NCBI GenBank assembly: GCA_907163375.1
Contig: CAJQUW010007759.1
Location: 1-64,000 of the forward strand
Direction of reading: 5' to 3'
Length of the DNA stretch: 64,000 nucleotides
From: Prostheceraeus crozeri
Taxonomy: Eukaryota; Platyhelminthes; Polycladida; Euryleptidae
Position numbers and translations under genes: made by a program. Below, one piece after another: positions 31,121 to 41,590 of the stretch. The first letter of the stretch is position 1. The number at the start of each line of letters is the position of its first letter. The notes under the pieces were generated by a model, which saw only the letters and a program-made list of their open reading frames with translations, made no database searches and was not told where the DNA came from.

Positions 31121-32212
31121 TTAAAAGTTACGAGTGTCTCCCACCTCCACATTTTGTAGATCCTGGTGCGTTATCCAGCTATTGAATGAATCAGGATATC
31201 CTTTCCATTTAACTAGATATTTCCTTTGATTGCCATGACCTTTCCTCCTAATAATTTTGTCAATCATATACAACTCTTCACTTCTGTCTACTACTTGCAA
31301 TTCATAAGAGTAAAATTTTCCTTCAATTGGATTGCCATGGTAATCTATTAATTTGTACATGGTGGGTCTAAATTTTGTATTTACTTCATCTACAAAAAAC
31401 TCTTCTTCAGTCCAATTAGGTAGATACCCCTTCTCAAATGTAGACTTAACCTTTGAAATCCGAACTCTATCACCAACATTAATTTTCTTTTCATTGGAAA
31501 TGTTTTTCGCTTTCTTATCATACAATCGAAGCCATACATCCATCGCATTATCTGGGGTAACATCAACAGGTTTCATCTTAATGATTTGATGGTAGCTTTC
31601 ATTGTAATTCTTAACAAATTTCTGCAGCTCACCTATCCAAACATGTGTATTTTTTGCAGTGAAATAGCGCCATATTTTTGTCTTCAGTGTGCGATTGAAC
31701 CTCTCAACCATGGCAGCTTTATAAGCACTTTTGACACTAAACAATTCCACATTATGACTTTTAATGAGACTTCGAACATGAGAGTTTTCGAATTCCTTCC
31801 CTTGATCGGTCTGTATTCTTTGCGGAACACGCCCCTCATCGAAAATGCTCTGAAAAGCCGCTTCAACTTCTGGTCCTCGTTTAGATTTCAGCGCACGTGC
31901 CCAAGCATAGCGAGATAAAATATCTATTACGGTTAAGATGTATTTATAGCCATCATTGTACTGTGATATCTGTTGCATGTCAGCCAAGTCCGCTTGGCAT
32001 TGACTATCTATATTGTTAACAACATATTTTCTCGTTGGAAACCGCTTTCTCGCATTTTTGTGAAGAGTGTAAGTCGGTTGACTCCTTAACCACTTCTTGA
32101 CTTTCTCTATCCCCACACCTGCTGCACGAGCTAGAACCTCCGGACGACTGAAACTTGCGGGGTGATTTAAGTCGTAATAAATCTTTCTTAGTTTCACTGC
32201 TGTACTCATCGT
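31121..32212 (-). pseudogene. Polinton integrase with chromodomain (fossil, looks whole)
   Basis: A retroviral-type (rve) integrase of the Polinton class. Catalytic acids lie in CQADLADMQQ, RIQTDQGKEFEN and AAMVERFNRTLKTKIWR. A basic SH3-like region follows (VGDRVRISKVKSTFEKGYLP). The C-terminus is a chromodomain (YLVKWKGYPDSFNSWI). The likely start is MSTAVKLRKIYYD at about 32212, since residues before it look out of character. The enzyme inserts the element and makes 6-bp target duplications. It is the best-preserved gene of the composite element. Confidence 0.92.
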
Positions 32213-32394
32213 CTTTGTTTTGATTCGCATGCGTATTACTCCCACAGCAACTGCTAACACAATTGATATCAACCTCTATGCCCTCTTCTCCTTTACCTTC
32301 GAGCGCAGATTTCAAACAGCAGCAAAACTTTTGTAGTGACATGATATGAGAGAAGCAAAGCTTAATTTATATTTTCTTAATATTTACTATAATC

Positions 32395-33027
32395 CTATCC
32401 AACACGCATTGAGCGCCTAGTAGCTCTTTTTTGTTGAAGATCATCGGGATCATGAAGCTCTCGCTTGACCGCCATCGTGGGTGTTTTACTTTTTGTTTCA
32501 TATTGTAAGTGACCCTTGTCCAACTCATTCACAGTCGGTCCTCCAATAATATTGTGTGGTACATTTTGATCAGATAAAATTTTCTGAAAATATGACCACC
32601 CTTGTGGTGCACCTAGCTTTCGCCTTACATCTCTGACAGCATATTGCAGAAGGTCATCTATGTGACTATTTCTAATAACATCACCAGTTGTTTCATCTAT
32701 TATCTCCCCTCTCTCATTGAACTTCACATGTGGATCAATGAAGTCAAATAATCGCTCAGCGCACACACGATATGGTCGAGGTGTTGACAAGGTTATAAAT
32801 CGTCGCAACTTATCACGAATCTGTCGCCTCTCATCAATGTTTTCAGCTGTTAACTGCATTCGTCGATAGGGATCCTTAATCTTCTGAATTTCCATATCCT
32901 TTTGTGTTAGTTCCTTAAGTTGATTCGTAATAGGTTGATCTATACTTTTGACTTCTTGTGCACTTTGTAATGTAGTCAATTGTATATACTCCTGTTGAGG
33001 AATGACTACCATCTTTGAATACGACAT
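32395..33027 (-). pseudogene. conserved Polinton protein of unknown function (fossil, looks whole)
   Basis: A 210-residue protein starting MSYSKMVVIPQQEYIQLTTL, with a predicted coiled region (QLKELTQKDMEIQKI), a PYRRMQL block, and a C-terminal LLQYAVRDVRRKLGAPQGWS domain plus basic tail. VIPxxEYxxL starts recur in Polinton genomes next to the ATPase and integrase. I know no activity for it. Its place suggests a virion or packaging role (inference). Confidence 0.5.
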
Positions 33028-33068
33028 GTTTGTAATAATAGTAAGGCAACAAAGTACATTGCTTAAAA

Positions 33069-33704
33069 CTAGCTGTGAACCGAGAAAACTGTCATTGGTT
33101 CAACGGAATTAGGTATGATATTAGTTCGAAATCGAAGTCGTTCCGGACATTCCTGGGTTAGATCAATAAATAGATAGCCATGTGGTTTCTTAGTTACATC
33201 TTCATATATTTTTGAAAGAACTTTCGGTTGTTGAGGTAATATCTGTCTACTGAGATGATGTATCTGACTGCTGTCTCTTGGATTTTTAAATATTGCCAAA
33301 TAATGTGTATTCAAACTCCTAGTTCTTTGCTCTTTCCCTCCATCGAAGATGTTTTGGGTGATATAGATTATGAAGGCTTCCCTATGATGTGCTGTCTGAA
33401 TAAGCATTTCAGTTACATCTTTCGATGATTTGCTTTCACGCAATAGATCATCTAGCACAATTAAGTCACCTGCTTTGATGTCTTCAGTTGATGGCAACCC
33501 TTGCTTCACCTCATAACCTTTCTGGCGAAGTGCAGAATGTAGTTGTGGTTGAAATATGCCATAATACAATTTAACTCTTTTAATTTCCTTGTTAAACATC
33601 TCATTTCTAAATTGTAGTAATTGACTTACAAAAGTAGTTTTACCGGACTGACTTGGTCCGGCCACACACATTGTGCGATCAGTGAATAGGCGAAAATCTG
33701 TCAT
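33069..33704 (-). pseudogene. Polinton genome-packaging ATPase, right copy (fossil, looks whole)
   Basis: A 211-residue FtsK/HerA-type ATPase. Walker A GPSQSGKTTF is at residues 15-24, Walker B is LIVLDDLL near residue 85, and QTAHHREAFIIYITQN follows. The length is usual for Polinton and adintovirus packaging ATPases. It would pump DNA into capsids. The near-identical left copy is at 29217-29726. Confidence 0.92.
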
Positions 33705-33892
33705 CCTGAAATTTCAAAAGCTTTAACGACCAACACCCACCAGTTTGCTTAGAATAAAACAAATCATGTTCCATAACAACTTTATTTACATTTAGAAACT
33801 TTCATTTCACATTCACAGCATTTGTGTTTCCTCATCAATGTCAGCATTAAAATAACTTCTCGCGTCAATTTGAGCATCTTGGCCTTTCAATT

Positions 33893-34555
33893 TCAACTTA
33901 ACACTCCCTTGGATTTCCGTCCCCGCTTTTTGCATTGTTTAACATCCTTCTCATCTTTTGAAGTAGGTTTATCGATGGTGATTAGACACTTATCAATCGG
34001 CATTGGCTCATAAACCAACTGTAGAACTTTCATTTGTAACGATGCCACTTTTCCGGTTGAGGCCTGAGCACCAATGTATAGTCCGTTGACGTGTATTAAA
34101 TCCATGTATCGTCCGCGCTTCAGATCATCACACTCCATTGTATTTCCAAGTAGATCGAATGCTTGAAAGTGATCGGACAATTTCAAGAATAGCGTATCGA
34201 ACTCGGGTAATTCCTTATAGCCACTTCCTTCTTCTAACGCCTTCCTCCAATGTGTAGGAGCACTTTCGGGCAACACAACGCATTCCTTCGCAAAAGGGTC
34301 GATGGTTTTGAGTATCATCTGCTGCCATTTCGGAAAGGTTACTCGCATTTGTCTTATGTTGCTATAACCAGATGAAGACATACCATTACTGTGGAAAAAT
34401 GGAACTTGAAGGTAGAAACCATCGTCACCATAGTTCAACGTTTGGAAGTAAAAGGTATTTCCAATCCCTTGAACCTTCCTTGTCGGTCGGAATTTTAAGA
34501 GATCACGTTCAAATGAGTCGCTCTCCTCTCTAACTATAAACATTTTTTGAGACAT
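33893..34555 (-). pseudogene. two-domain beta-rich (PC4-like?) Polinton protein, right copy (fossil, looks whole)
   Basis: 220 residues. Domain 1 (about 30-75) has NTFYFQTLNYGDDGFYLQVP and RQMRVTFPKWQQMILKTI. Domain 2 (about 145-185) has DLIHVNGLYIGAQASTG and SLQMKVLQLVYEPMPI. A basic tail KKRGRKSKG ends it. Related two-domain proteins occur in the second Polinton (55043-55639, 57366-58094), with the same end motif fYsf.i....iYvGp......sLn. Single-strand DNA binding is a guess from the PC4-like pattern. Confidence 0.5.
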
Positions 34556-34642
34556 AATTCAATGTTGTACTTATTCGGAGCTTTTCAACCGTCAGTGATG
34601 AATCATAGCTTGAAAGTGATTAAAGAGTACAAGCGCGTCTCT

Positions 34643-34667
34643 CTTATATACATATTCACATGAGTCA
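34643..34667 (-). promoter_or_regulatory. AP-1-like site and TATA box, minus strand
   Basis: TGAGTCA (34661-34667, palindromic core) and TATATAAG read on the minus strand (34643-34650), about 90 bp before the ATG at 34555. This is the same layout as 28242-28272. Confidence 0.65.
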
Positions 34668-34704
34668 TCAATCAATGATGACGTTTCAATCCATGATTCG
34701 TCGT

Positions 34705-35154
34705 CTACGGATACACTGCGGCACCTGCCACAACTTTCCCTAGTGGACTGTTGAGCACATTGTAAATGCTGTTTCCAATATCATTCAACATATTCAAAAA
34801 CCTACCACCTCCACGCTGAAATAAGTTCCGCCTTTTCATATCACTGCTTCTTGGATTTGAAAATTTTCTAATGCTGTTTAGAGAATCAGTACTCAATAAA
34901 GGCTTGTATATTTGGAGGCATTTGTGTATTGCAAAAGCCAAATCACGGATGAAATCATCACTGGAGTTTTGAATTAATTTGCACTTAACTTTATTGTTTC
35001 GCATGCTGTTTAACTTTCGCAACGCCTTCTTAAACTGACTTGAAGGTCTAAAAGAACCATTCTTCCGAGAAAAAGATGCCTTTCGTTTAGCAGTCATTTT
35101 TATTGTGTTAAAAGCCAAGCATTTATAAAAATATACATTTTTGCTTAGTTCCAT
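34705..35154 (-). pseudogene. basic core-like Polinton protein, right copy (fossil, looks whole)
   Basis: A basic head (KRKASFSRKNGSFRPSSQFK), a middle NSSDDFIRDLAFAIHKCL and a C-terminal glycine and amphipathic stretch (FQRGGGRFLNMLNDIGNSIY, then PLGKVVAGAA). It could be a DNA-binding core protein or a membrane-active pVI-like protein (inference from composition only). The likely start is MTAKRKASF, at about 35097. Confidence 0.5.
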
Positions 35155-35163
35155 GCAACAAAG

Positions 35164-35658
35164 TCAAACGGTAACAGATGGTAGGTCGTAGTCATCAACA
35201 TCACTCAAGGTCTGAGTCGTTGCAGTTATAAGCTGTTCTATATTACACATTAAATCCTTTGATAGAGGACAGCATGAACAGCATGGTTTTGAAGCGAAGA
35301 CTTTTAAAAGATTAGCATAGTATGTTCTAAACTTGATTATGTCCCGGTCATCTTGCACTGCCACATTGACGCTCATCGACGGGGGTCCGGTAAACATGTC
35401 CACCTTGAATTTGTCACCATTTTCCTCATAGTGGCTAAATACGATTATATCATGCAAACAAGTCTTCAATTTCCGTGTTCTCATTTCACAATAGCAACGA
35501 GAACTCTGTGGAATAGCTTCCGTCAAACTCAGAGGTTTGAACACTTCATCGAGCCAAAATCTTAGTAATCGCGTAAGGGCATTGGTCAATGTCCTCATCA
35601 AGAGTTTCTGAAGTTCAATTTCATCTTCACAATGGTAGAATGTGACAATATCCTGCAT
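35164..35658 (-). pseudogene. Cys-rich Polinton protein of unknown function, right copy (fossil)
   Basis: Blocks NALTRLLRFWLDEVFKPLSL, CYCEMRTRKLKTCLHDII, MFTGPPSMSVNVAVQ and KPCCSCCPLSKDLMCNIEQL match 26966-27673. Similar coding sequence (IGYKADLIDL) continues upstream of 35658, so the protein probably starts earlier. Function unknown. Confidence 0.5.
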
Positions 35659-35830
35659 CAGATCTATGAGATCAGCTTTGTAACCAATAACATCATTTGC
35701 AGGGTAGAAAATTTTGCTAGTAAACAGATTGTCTTTGTGAATAATTGAAACAGGAATGATCGTGGCAAATGGCGTGTTTATTAATGTTTACAATCCTCAA
35801 CAAGTATGGTTGTAATAGAAGTGTGATAAC

Positions 35831-35885
35831 CTTTTATACAAAAGCTGCACAATAGCAACCAATCACAGACACGCATGATGACTCA
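35831..35885 (-). promoter_or_regulatory. AP-1-like site, CCAAT box and TATA box, minus strand
   Basis: TGACTCA (35879-35885), CCAATCA (35859-35865) and TTTATAC (TATAAAAG-type on the minus strand, 35832-35839) lie before the Cys-rich gene and parallel 26957-27015. Confidence 0.65.
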
Positions 35886-36391
35886 TCATGAACGATATAC
35901 AGTAACTGTTGAAATTATTTCTTCATCACAAAGGGGACAAAATGTAGTTTCCAAGGGTATATAGCATGTAGAACACATGACAAAATGAGACCATGGTAAC
36001 AAGAGAAGGGATTTTTCCCGTTCAAAACATCTAATGCAGTTCCGTTCACATAATAATTCAAACGTCTCTGCTTCTAATTTCTTTCTGAAGTCACTTTCAT
36101 TGATAGAATATTTCGATAAATCGATTGAAGGTTTCACTTTTTTATCTCCGTTTCAGAAAGTTCCAATTTCATCCTCCTAATTTCACTGTCTTTATTATGT
36201 AGCATTGAGAAATCTTCTATCCAACTACGATCCAAATTAGCATTCATGGTATGCTCATCCAGATCCCTTAGTCGTTCAACTAAATCACCAGCTTTGATAT
36301 TTTCATTTAGATATGTAACAGTTTCTATAGTCTTTAGCGAATAACCAAGCTTTCTTGCAACAATCCATGAAATTGGGAAACTCGTCATCAA
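35886..36391 (-). pseudogene. UBA-RING protein of the Polinton right half (broken fossil)
   Basis: N-terminal UBA-like part (SWIVARKLGYSLKTIETV, AGDLVERLRDLDE) and C-terminal IAP-type RING (NCIRCFEREKSLLLLPWSH, CSTCYIPLET, CPLC), in the same order as 26444-26956. It is the first gene inside the right terminal repeat and is broken. Confidence 0.65.
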
Positions 36392-36849
36392 TATTCACAT
36401 CAACAAACAACTTTCACGTATTCGTAACTTAACCTAGTTATGAAAATCAATACAATTGTCATCAATGGTCACAATTGTCGCATTTGAGCAAGCAATCTCA
36501 AAACAAACATCTGTTTAAGTACCGAAATAGATGTTCGCATCCCTATTCTAATTCACATACTCTAACTCAATTTCGGAACAAGCCGTTCCGATCTCAACAC
36601 ACAAATAAGTGTACCGAATCATTAAGTATGATCTCAATTCGCCTATCAATCGGAACGCGGTTCCTGTTTACATGTTCCTATCTATGTTCGCATCCATTGG
36701 CAATTCGAAACATGTTCATATCCATGTTCGCATTGGCAATTCGGAACATGTTGCTATCCATGTTCGTATCCACTATCAGTGCGTCCGCAATACTAACTAC
36801 TCCCATCCATGTACCTATCCCTCGCAAGTAGGGCACAGTTTTCACTACT
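36392..36849. repeat. Polinton right terminal inverted repeat zone
   Basis: Ends ...GGGCACAGTTTTCACTACT at 36849, the reverse complement of the left end. It contains many ATGTTCGCATCC / ATGTTCCTATC-like short repeats (36655-36775), counterparts of the GAACATGGATA motifs. Open frames on the plus strand here follow the repeats and are not genes. Confidence 0.75.
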
Positions 36850-37250
36850 AGCGAATATTAGCTCTCCAAAGTTGTTCTAACTAATGTAATATTATAATAT
36901 ACTAAGAATACTATTATTCCTTCTGCATTCCTTTCATGTTCAGTCAATTCCGCGGTACTTTGTTCAAAACTGCATAAATTTGTAAGTAGGGCATTTGATA
37001 CTGGGTCTCAGCTCAAGTTCATTTAATAAAATCGAAACTGCATACACATTGGGGATTTCATTGATATTGAGCTGCTGCTCTACCTATTATATTTACTCTA
37101 TGGTCAAGAGTACATTCAGACTGCGGACTGAGCTAATTTAGAATTAAAATGATGACAGCATCTTCATATAAATAATTATCTTAACATAAATCATGACATG
37201 CATATATGACATCTTCGAAATAAAGAGTATCTTGAAAGACAAGATTAGTA

Positions 37251-38351
37251 TCAATCTGTAAATGAATACAAAGAAGTTTTGGCCCTGACTTCCGCTTTCA
37301 TTTCGCGAGTCTTCTCCGTTCTTACCCTCGCAACAGCATTAGTCTTCATGGACTTTCCTTCTTTATCATTTGTCTGGCTACAGATTTTAGTAGCTTTCCT
37401 ACCAAATTCAATGATAACCTGTTGCATCTGTCTGCTCAAAATAATGAGAATAAGCCAATCAGTCATGAAACTTAATTCCATAAAAATCCCTGCTATTAGC
37501 AAGAAGGCTCCTGTAGGTGAATTAAATGTGTTCGAAGATAGTGGATCGACAAGAAATCCAATTGCGGATGGTAGGGTCGAAATCAAATATATCACATTCA
37601 TCGCAATTAGCGCTATTACTAACCGGATGCGTGTCGGAGGTAGCTTTATATGTTGGGTTACATCTCGCTGATGCCTTTTTAGTAAGAAGGCAACAATGGT
37701 GCCATTGCAAATCAACAAAATAGCAACAGGAATAAAACAATAGATCGTGGCATCCAAAATTTTCAATGTTCTTTCTTGGATTGGATTGTTCCGCACTAAG
37801 CAAGCTCCATACGATGTGTATTCGCAAGTGAGGACTACATATACGATTTCAAATCCAAAGATAACCATAAGCGTCAAAACCAATGACAATACCATTCTTT
37901 TCAGAGTCATGATTTGCTTAAAATTCAAAGGCAAATAAATAGCAATAACTCTCTCTACGGATACTATGCATTGAATATATCCTGGTACTGTTAACAGCGT
38001 TCTTATCGGCATATGGATGATGTAACATAGTGTGATATGGTGATCTTCAACCCATATGTCTAAGCTGTTTCCGAGAAAATCAAGTAATAAATTAATAGCA
38101 AGATGCAAACAATCTACCATCAATAGTGTGCAGATGGCAACGGTGGTTGTCTTAGCTATATTCATGCGCCTCCGATAACATGACGAAATTATAAAAATGA
38201 TGAACGATCCTGAGAGTGATATTGATCTGAGGATAGGAATACCTTTTGCAATAAACTTATAAATGCTATCGATAACATTTTCCCAGTATAAGGATGATGG
38301 TGTCAGTGATGGTAATGTATCCGATGTTGAATTGGATTCAGCAACATCCAT
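37251..38351 (-). CDS. rhodopsin-family G-protein-coupled receptor, copy 2
   Basis: An intronless 366-residue paralogue of the receptor at 12514-13617, with the same TM layout, ERV motif after TM3 (VSVERVIAIYLPL), ECL2 CEYTSYGAC and DWLILIIL in TM7. About 27 residues differ, many in ECL1/TM3 top (CYIIHMPIRTLLTVPG against CYIINMLIGTLLAIPG), TM4-ECL2 and ECL3 (SSNTFNSPTG against SLDTANSRTE). The frame is fully open, so both copies are probably functional receptors with possibly different ligand pockets. The 5' and 3' flanks are shared. The composite Polinton ends 400 bp downstream. Confidence 0.88.
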   Translation of the reverse strand: MDVAESNSTSDTLPSLTPSSLYWENVIDSIYKFIAKGIPILRSISLSGSFIIFIISSCYRRRMNIAKTTTVAICTLLMVDCLHLAINLLLDFLGNSLDIWVEDHHITLCYIIHMPIRTLLTVPGYIQCIVSVERVIAIYLPLNFKQIMTLKRMVLSLVLTLMVIFGFEIVYVVLTCEYTSYGACLVRNNPIQERTLKILDATIYCFIPVAILLICNGTIVAFLLKRHQRDVTQHIKLPPTRIRLVIALIAMNVIYLISTLPSAIGFLVDPLSSNTFNSPTGAFLLIAGIFMELSFMTDWLILIILSRQMQQVIIEFGRKATKICSQTNDKEGKSMKTNAVARVRTEKTREMKAEVRAKTSLYSFTD

Positions 38352-38990
38352 GCTATCGACTGACTTTCAATCCTATCCTAGCTCTTCGTGTGCACAACTC
38401 TGTCACTATAGAACCCATATTTAAATCAACAAAATGTCGTTGACATACATTAAAGCCTATCTCCACATTTCTATGTGCGTATGTTTTGCAATTCCTGAGA
38501 TAGAATAGATAACTCCAAGCAAACGAAGGGAATTTCTATGATATCGAAGGGGTTGTGAGTTCAGTATTTGGAAGTTAAAGCAGTCAGATCAGAAATAAGA
38601 TTCGAAACACAGAAGTATTTTCGAAAATGTGATTCCAAGTTCCAACTATGATTGAAACAGAACAATTCTACAGGCACTGCTTCCAATTAAATAATGTAGT
38701 TGAATATTATTTTAATGAAGGTGAGCAATATCTCTCCCAACAAAATTGTGGTATGAATTTCATCATTCCATCGAAGAAACGTGACGCTTAATCACAAAAG
38801 ACAATCTACAAAGGAAAAAGTGTATTCCAATAATGAGCAAATTATAACTCAATACAGAAAGTCAAAAGAAAAAGAATGCTCAGAACGATCTCATGGAACT
38901 CAAACCAAATTTGACAAATAAGGAAAATCTGAGTGAGAGCGTTTGAGGCTGCAAAAGGTGCGTTTACACGCTCAGCTTGATTGCTATCAT
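38352..38990. other. upstream region of GPCR gene 2
   Basis: Nearly identical to 11880-12513. No additional gene is seen. Confidence 0.4.
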
Positions 38991-38999
38991 TCTCTTTGC

Positions 39000-39125
39000 C
39001 GTTTTGGTCACCTGTTTGGACTATCCTTTTTCGTGATTTATCTGGTTGCAGATTTAAGAAGCTCTACAAACCAGTTCAATGACAATCTGTCGTACTTGCC
39101 TTCTCAAAATAATGAGAATATACAA
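39000..39125 (-). pseudogene. GPCR 3'-end pseudogene fragment, right arm
   Basis: Inverted counterpart of 11735-11900. CTCAAAATAATGAGAATATA (39104-39123) is the reverse complement of the TM7-end coding sequence. Decayed. Confidence 0.55.
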
Positions 39126-39429
39126 TATGGATGGCTTTAGTAATCAAAGAAAATCAAAGAAATTTCGAAAATCAATGTTCAAATAAGATTCAAAATTTCC
39201 TTGAGAGCTTGATCTGACTTCGCCTGACCTCATCGTCTGAGCAGATAGCACTAGGTCAACAAAGTCATGTTGCGACAACTCATGAAGTGTCCCACACCAC
39301 ATCCATACTACATCCAGTGTTCAGAGGCATTTTACTTTCGGGAAGTATATAGCACCACTGGGAAGCTGAACTCATCAACTTTATGGTAGACCAATTAACT
39401 TACCATTTGTTGTTATCACCGCTTCTACT

Positions 39430-40255
39430 AGCCAAGAAATCTATCGGATGGATGGATTTCAGGAAGGATCTTTTCGAAGTGTTTGTAATTAAATACCTGG
39501 TGGTACTAGAGAGAAATTTAGCCAAGCCAAATTTCTTCCAAGCAAGAAGACCAGTCACGAATTGGACTCCCTATTTGCCAAGAAGAGATAAGCCAAGAGT
39601 GAACTAGAATTCCCACCCATAGGAATGCCCCGAATTTCTTTAAAGATAAGTCCCCTGACGGTGACAAAACTGTTGTCTAGGATGAAATCAATAGCTGTGA
39701 GGAATTGGTTTTTGGACCAACAGAGATAACCTCTGTACTTCTTTCTCGAGAAGAATGTTGTCTGATGACCAGTGCAGATGAAGCTATTGGAACTGTTGAA
39801 CATTATGTCACACAAATCTCTTAAGGAGTCCTCAACCTGGTTTAAATTAAGGAGTTAAAATTAATTAATTTGGTTTAAATTAATTGAGTGTGGAAAAACC
39901 ATAAACTTGTAAAGAGTAGCAACTCATTCTCGAGATCCTGTCTACAAATTCCCCAGAAGAGTTAATGCTCCAGAAGGCATTCACACCCGAATTATTCTTG
40001 ATGGAAAGACAATAACGAAACTTGTCGCGGAAGAAGTTGTAAACTTTTGTTTACAAGTATGGCCAAATCTTTGGAAGTGCTGTCCCTGGCACCAGCTATA
40101 AATCTGCTTTTATACGGATCCTTGTGTAACTTAAGATTTGAAGAAAACTGGAGTGAAAAAAGATGCGTTGGGCACAGTCCAGTGGAGGAAGAAAATCCAC
40201 AACGATGACCCCACGAAGTGGGCCATGAGAAGGAGAAATTAATTGATTGCATCAA
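39430..40255 (-). pseudogene. Penelope-like RT remnant, right arm
   Basis: Minus-strand pieces match 10610-11440: LHKDPYKSRFIAGARDSTSK near 40065-40130 and LIFKEIRGIPMGGN with LLAYLFLANRE near 39570-39650. Heavily decayed. Confidence 0.65.
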
Positions 40256-40294
40256 CTTCGCATCTCAAATAGGTGATTGACTCGGATTCTTATT

Positions 40295-40631
40295 TCAGTT
40301 AATTGTTTGCTCAGAAGAAATTTCTGCTTGATGCACTTGGTCCACAATCATGCTTAAATTCGGTCCACATCTTTCAGATACTAAGCGGAGAGATTCCGGT
40401 AATGCCTCTGTAACATCGATGAATTTTAGTATCTGGACAATCTTTCTGATTCTCAAAAGTGAGCCAAGCGCAGGGAAATCTGCACTTGACTGCACACATC
40501 TAAGAATTTATTATCCAACACCTATTACAACAAATATCAAAACCATATCCAGTAAATGGTCTGACAAAAGGCAATGTCTTGGAATGTCATGTTTCCATCG
40601 ATCGCTAGCCTATAATTTTGATATCTTATAG
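40295..40631. other. arm-shared segment with short opposing open frames
   Basis: Counterpart of 10234-10570 with very few changes. The 93-codon plus-strand frame is open in both arms. No family is recognised. Confidence 0.3.
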
Positions 40632-40727
40632 TCAATAGTGACCGCAAGTTCAATAAAATCATCACCAATTTTAGAAATATATTATTTTACCTAGTTCAAA
40701 CAAAACTCATCATCTATCGCAAAAATG

Positions 40728-40800
40728 CGACCACGCCAGGACTCGAACCTGGAATCTCCTGATCCGTAGTCAGGCGCCTTATCCATTGGGCCACGCGGCC
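40728..40800 (-). tRNA. tRNA-Arg (anticodon ACG), right-arm copy
   Basis: A 73-nt cloverleaf identical to 1297-1369, including the paired T-stem CCAGG/CCTGG and B box, with TTTTT two bases downstream on the minus strand. Looks functional, unlike its direct left-arm counterpart at 10066-10138. Confidence 0.95.
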
Positions 40801-41019
40801 GACATGCCAACCTACTCTGTCAAGTCAACAGAAACGAATGCTGGTGAGAGTGTGTGACTATACTTTCAGCAGAAGCATTCAAATCGATCAACAAGAGTGC
40901 GCGAGAAATCAGACAACAACACAACACTGACTGGACAGCATTTCAATTCGTTCAAAATTACACTTTCTTTCACTGAAAATTGGTTCCTGACATCACTTCA
41001 TTCAATTCCATTGTCAACA

Positions 41020-41345
41020 AATATATGCTTGCAAAAAATATTCTAATTTCAATTATGCCATTGGAGATTATTTATTTAATTATTAGCAGAAAACTTATTA
41101 ATTTCATTCCATTGACAACTATCTCAAACATCGCTTTACAAACATCAAATAGACAAACCTACCGGCATCATCAACAAAATATGATCAAAAATTATAACAA
41201 ATCGCTAAACTCCTTCGATTCATGTGCCAACGCTGATTGTTCTGTGCCATGTTTGTTAGAGCTACACAAATTTCAAAGCTTTTCTTACTTGTGGAGACTT
41301 CAAGCACATCCTATCCTATTCATGAATGCAACTGGAGTTTCAAGA
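41020..41345 (+). pseudogene. transposase-like remnant, right arm
   Basis: The plus strand encodes LQAHPILFMNAT at about 41300-41335, the same block as in the left arm (around 9540-9580), and then passes directly into sequence that in the left arm lies at 7475. Only the N-terminal edge of the unclassified transposase is left. The junction has CAGT on both left-arm sides. Confidence 0.5.
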
Positions 41346-41590
41346 CAGAACTACAATGCAATTTCACAATTTGAAATACAAGGCTGCTGAACAAGTTTCT
41401 AATATCAATTTTTTGATTGTTCAGCAACGTGAGTCAAAACCCAAAACCCAAGCCCAAGTTTTAATAAATTATTAGAATCAACTAAACGAATTGCATTCTT
41501 TGTATTTTGTGATGACATAAAGATACTTCTATGGACCAAAATTTCTATTGGGCCCATGAGAAATGTGGTATCAGTCGGAGACGATTTTTT

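Larger units (their letters stand above)
26069..36849. mobile_element. composite head-to-head Polinton/Maverick (adintovirus-like) fossil
   Basis: Both outer ends carry the same inverted repeat starting AGTAGTGAAAACTG, and the terminal zones are rich in GAACATGGATA-like motifs. Genes read inward from each end in the same order: UBA-RING, Cys-rich protein, basic core-like protein, PC4-like protein, packaging ATPase. The right half continues with an unknown gene, integrase-chromodomain and a capsid-associated protein. The six bases outside the two ends (GCTGGA and AGCGAA) do not match as a target duplication. So this looks like parts of two insertions joined. The left half is broken (about four breaks) and the right half is much better kept (two or three). 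No PolB, protease or major capsid gene is seen. Confidence 0.85.

Noticed and set aside
26069-36849. A single intact Polinton insertion
   Set aside because: The flanking hexamers do not match, and five genes are duplicated in inverted order.
36475-36851. Plus-strand frames of 80-118 codons
   Set aside because: They read the repeated ATGTTCGCATCC-like motifs of the Polinton terminal zone.
37279-37938. Frames opposite the GPCR genes (also 12927-13586)
   Set aside because: Antisense shadows of the receptor coding sequence.
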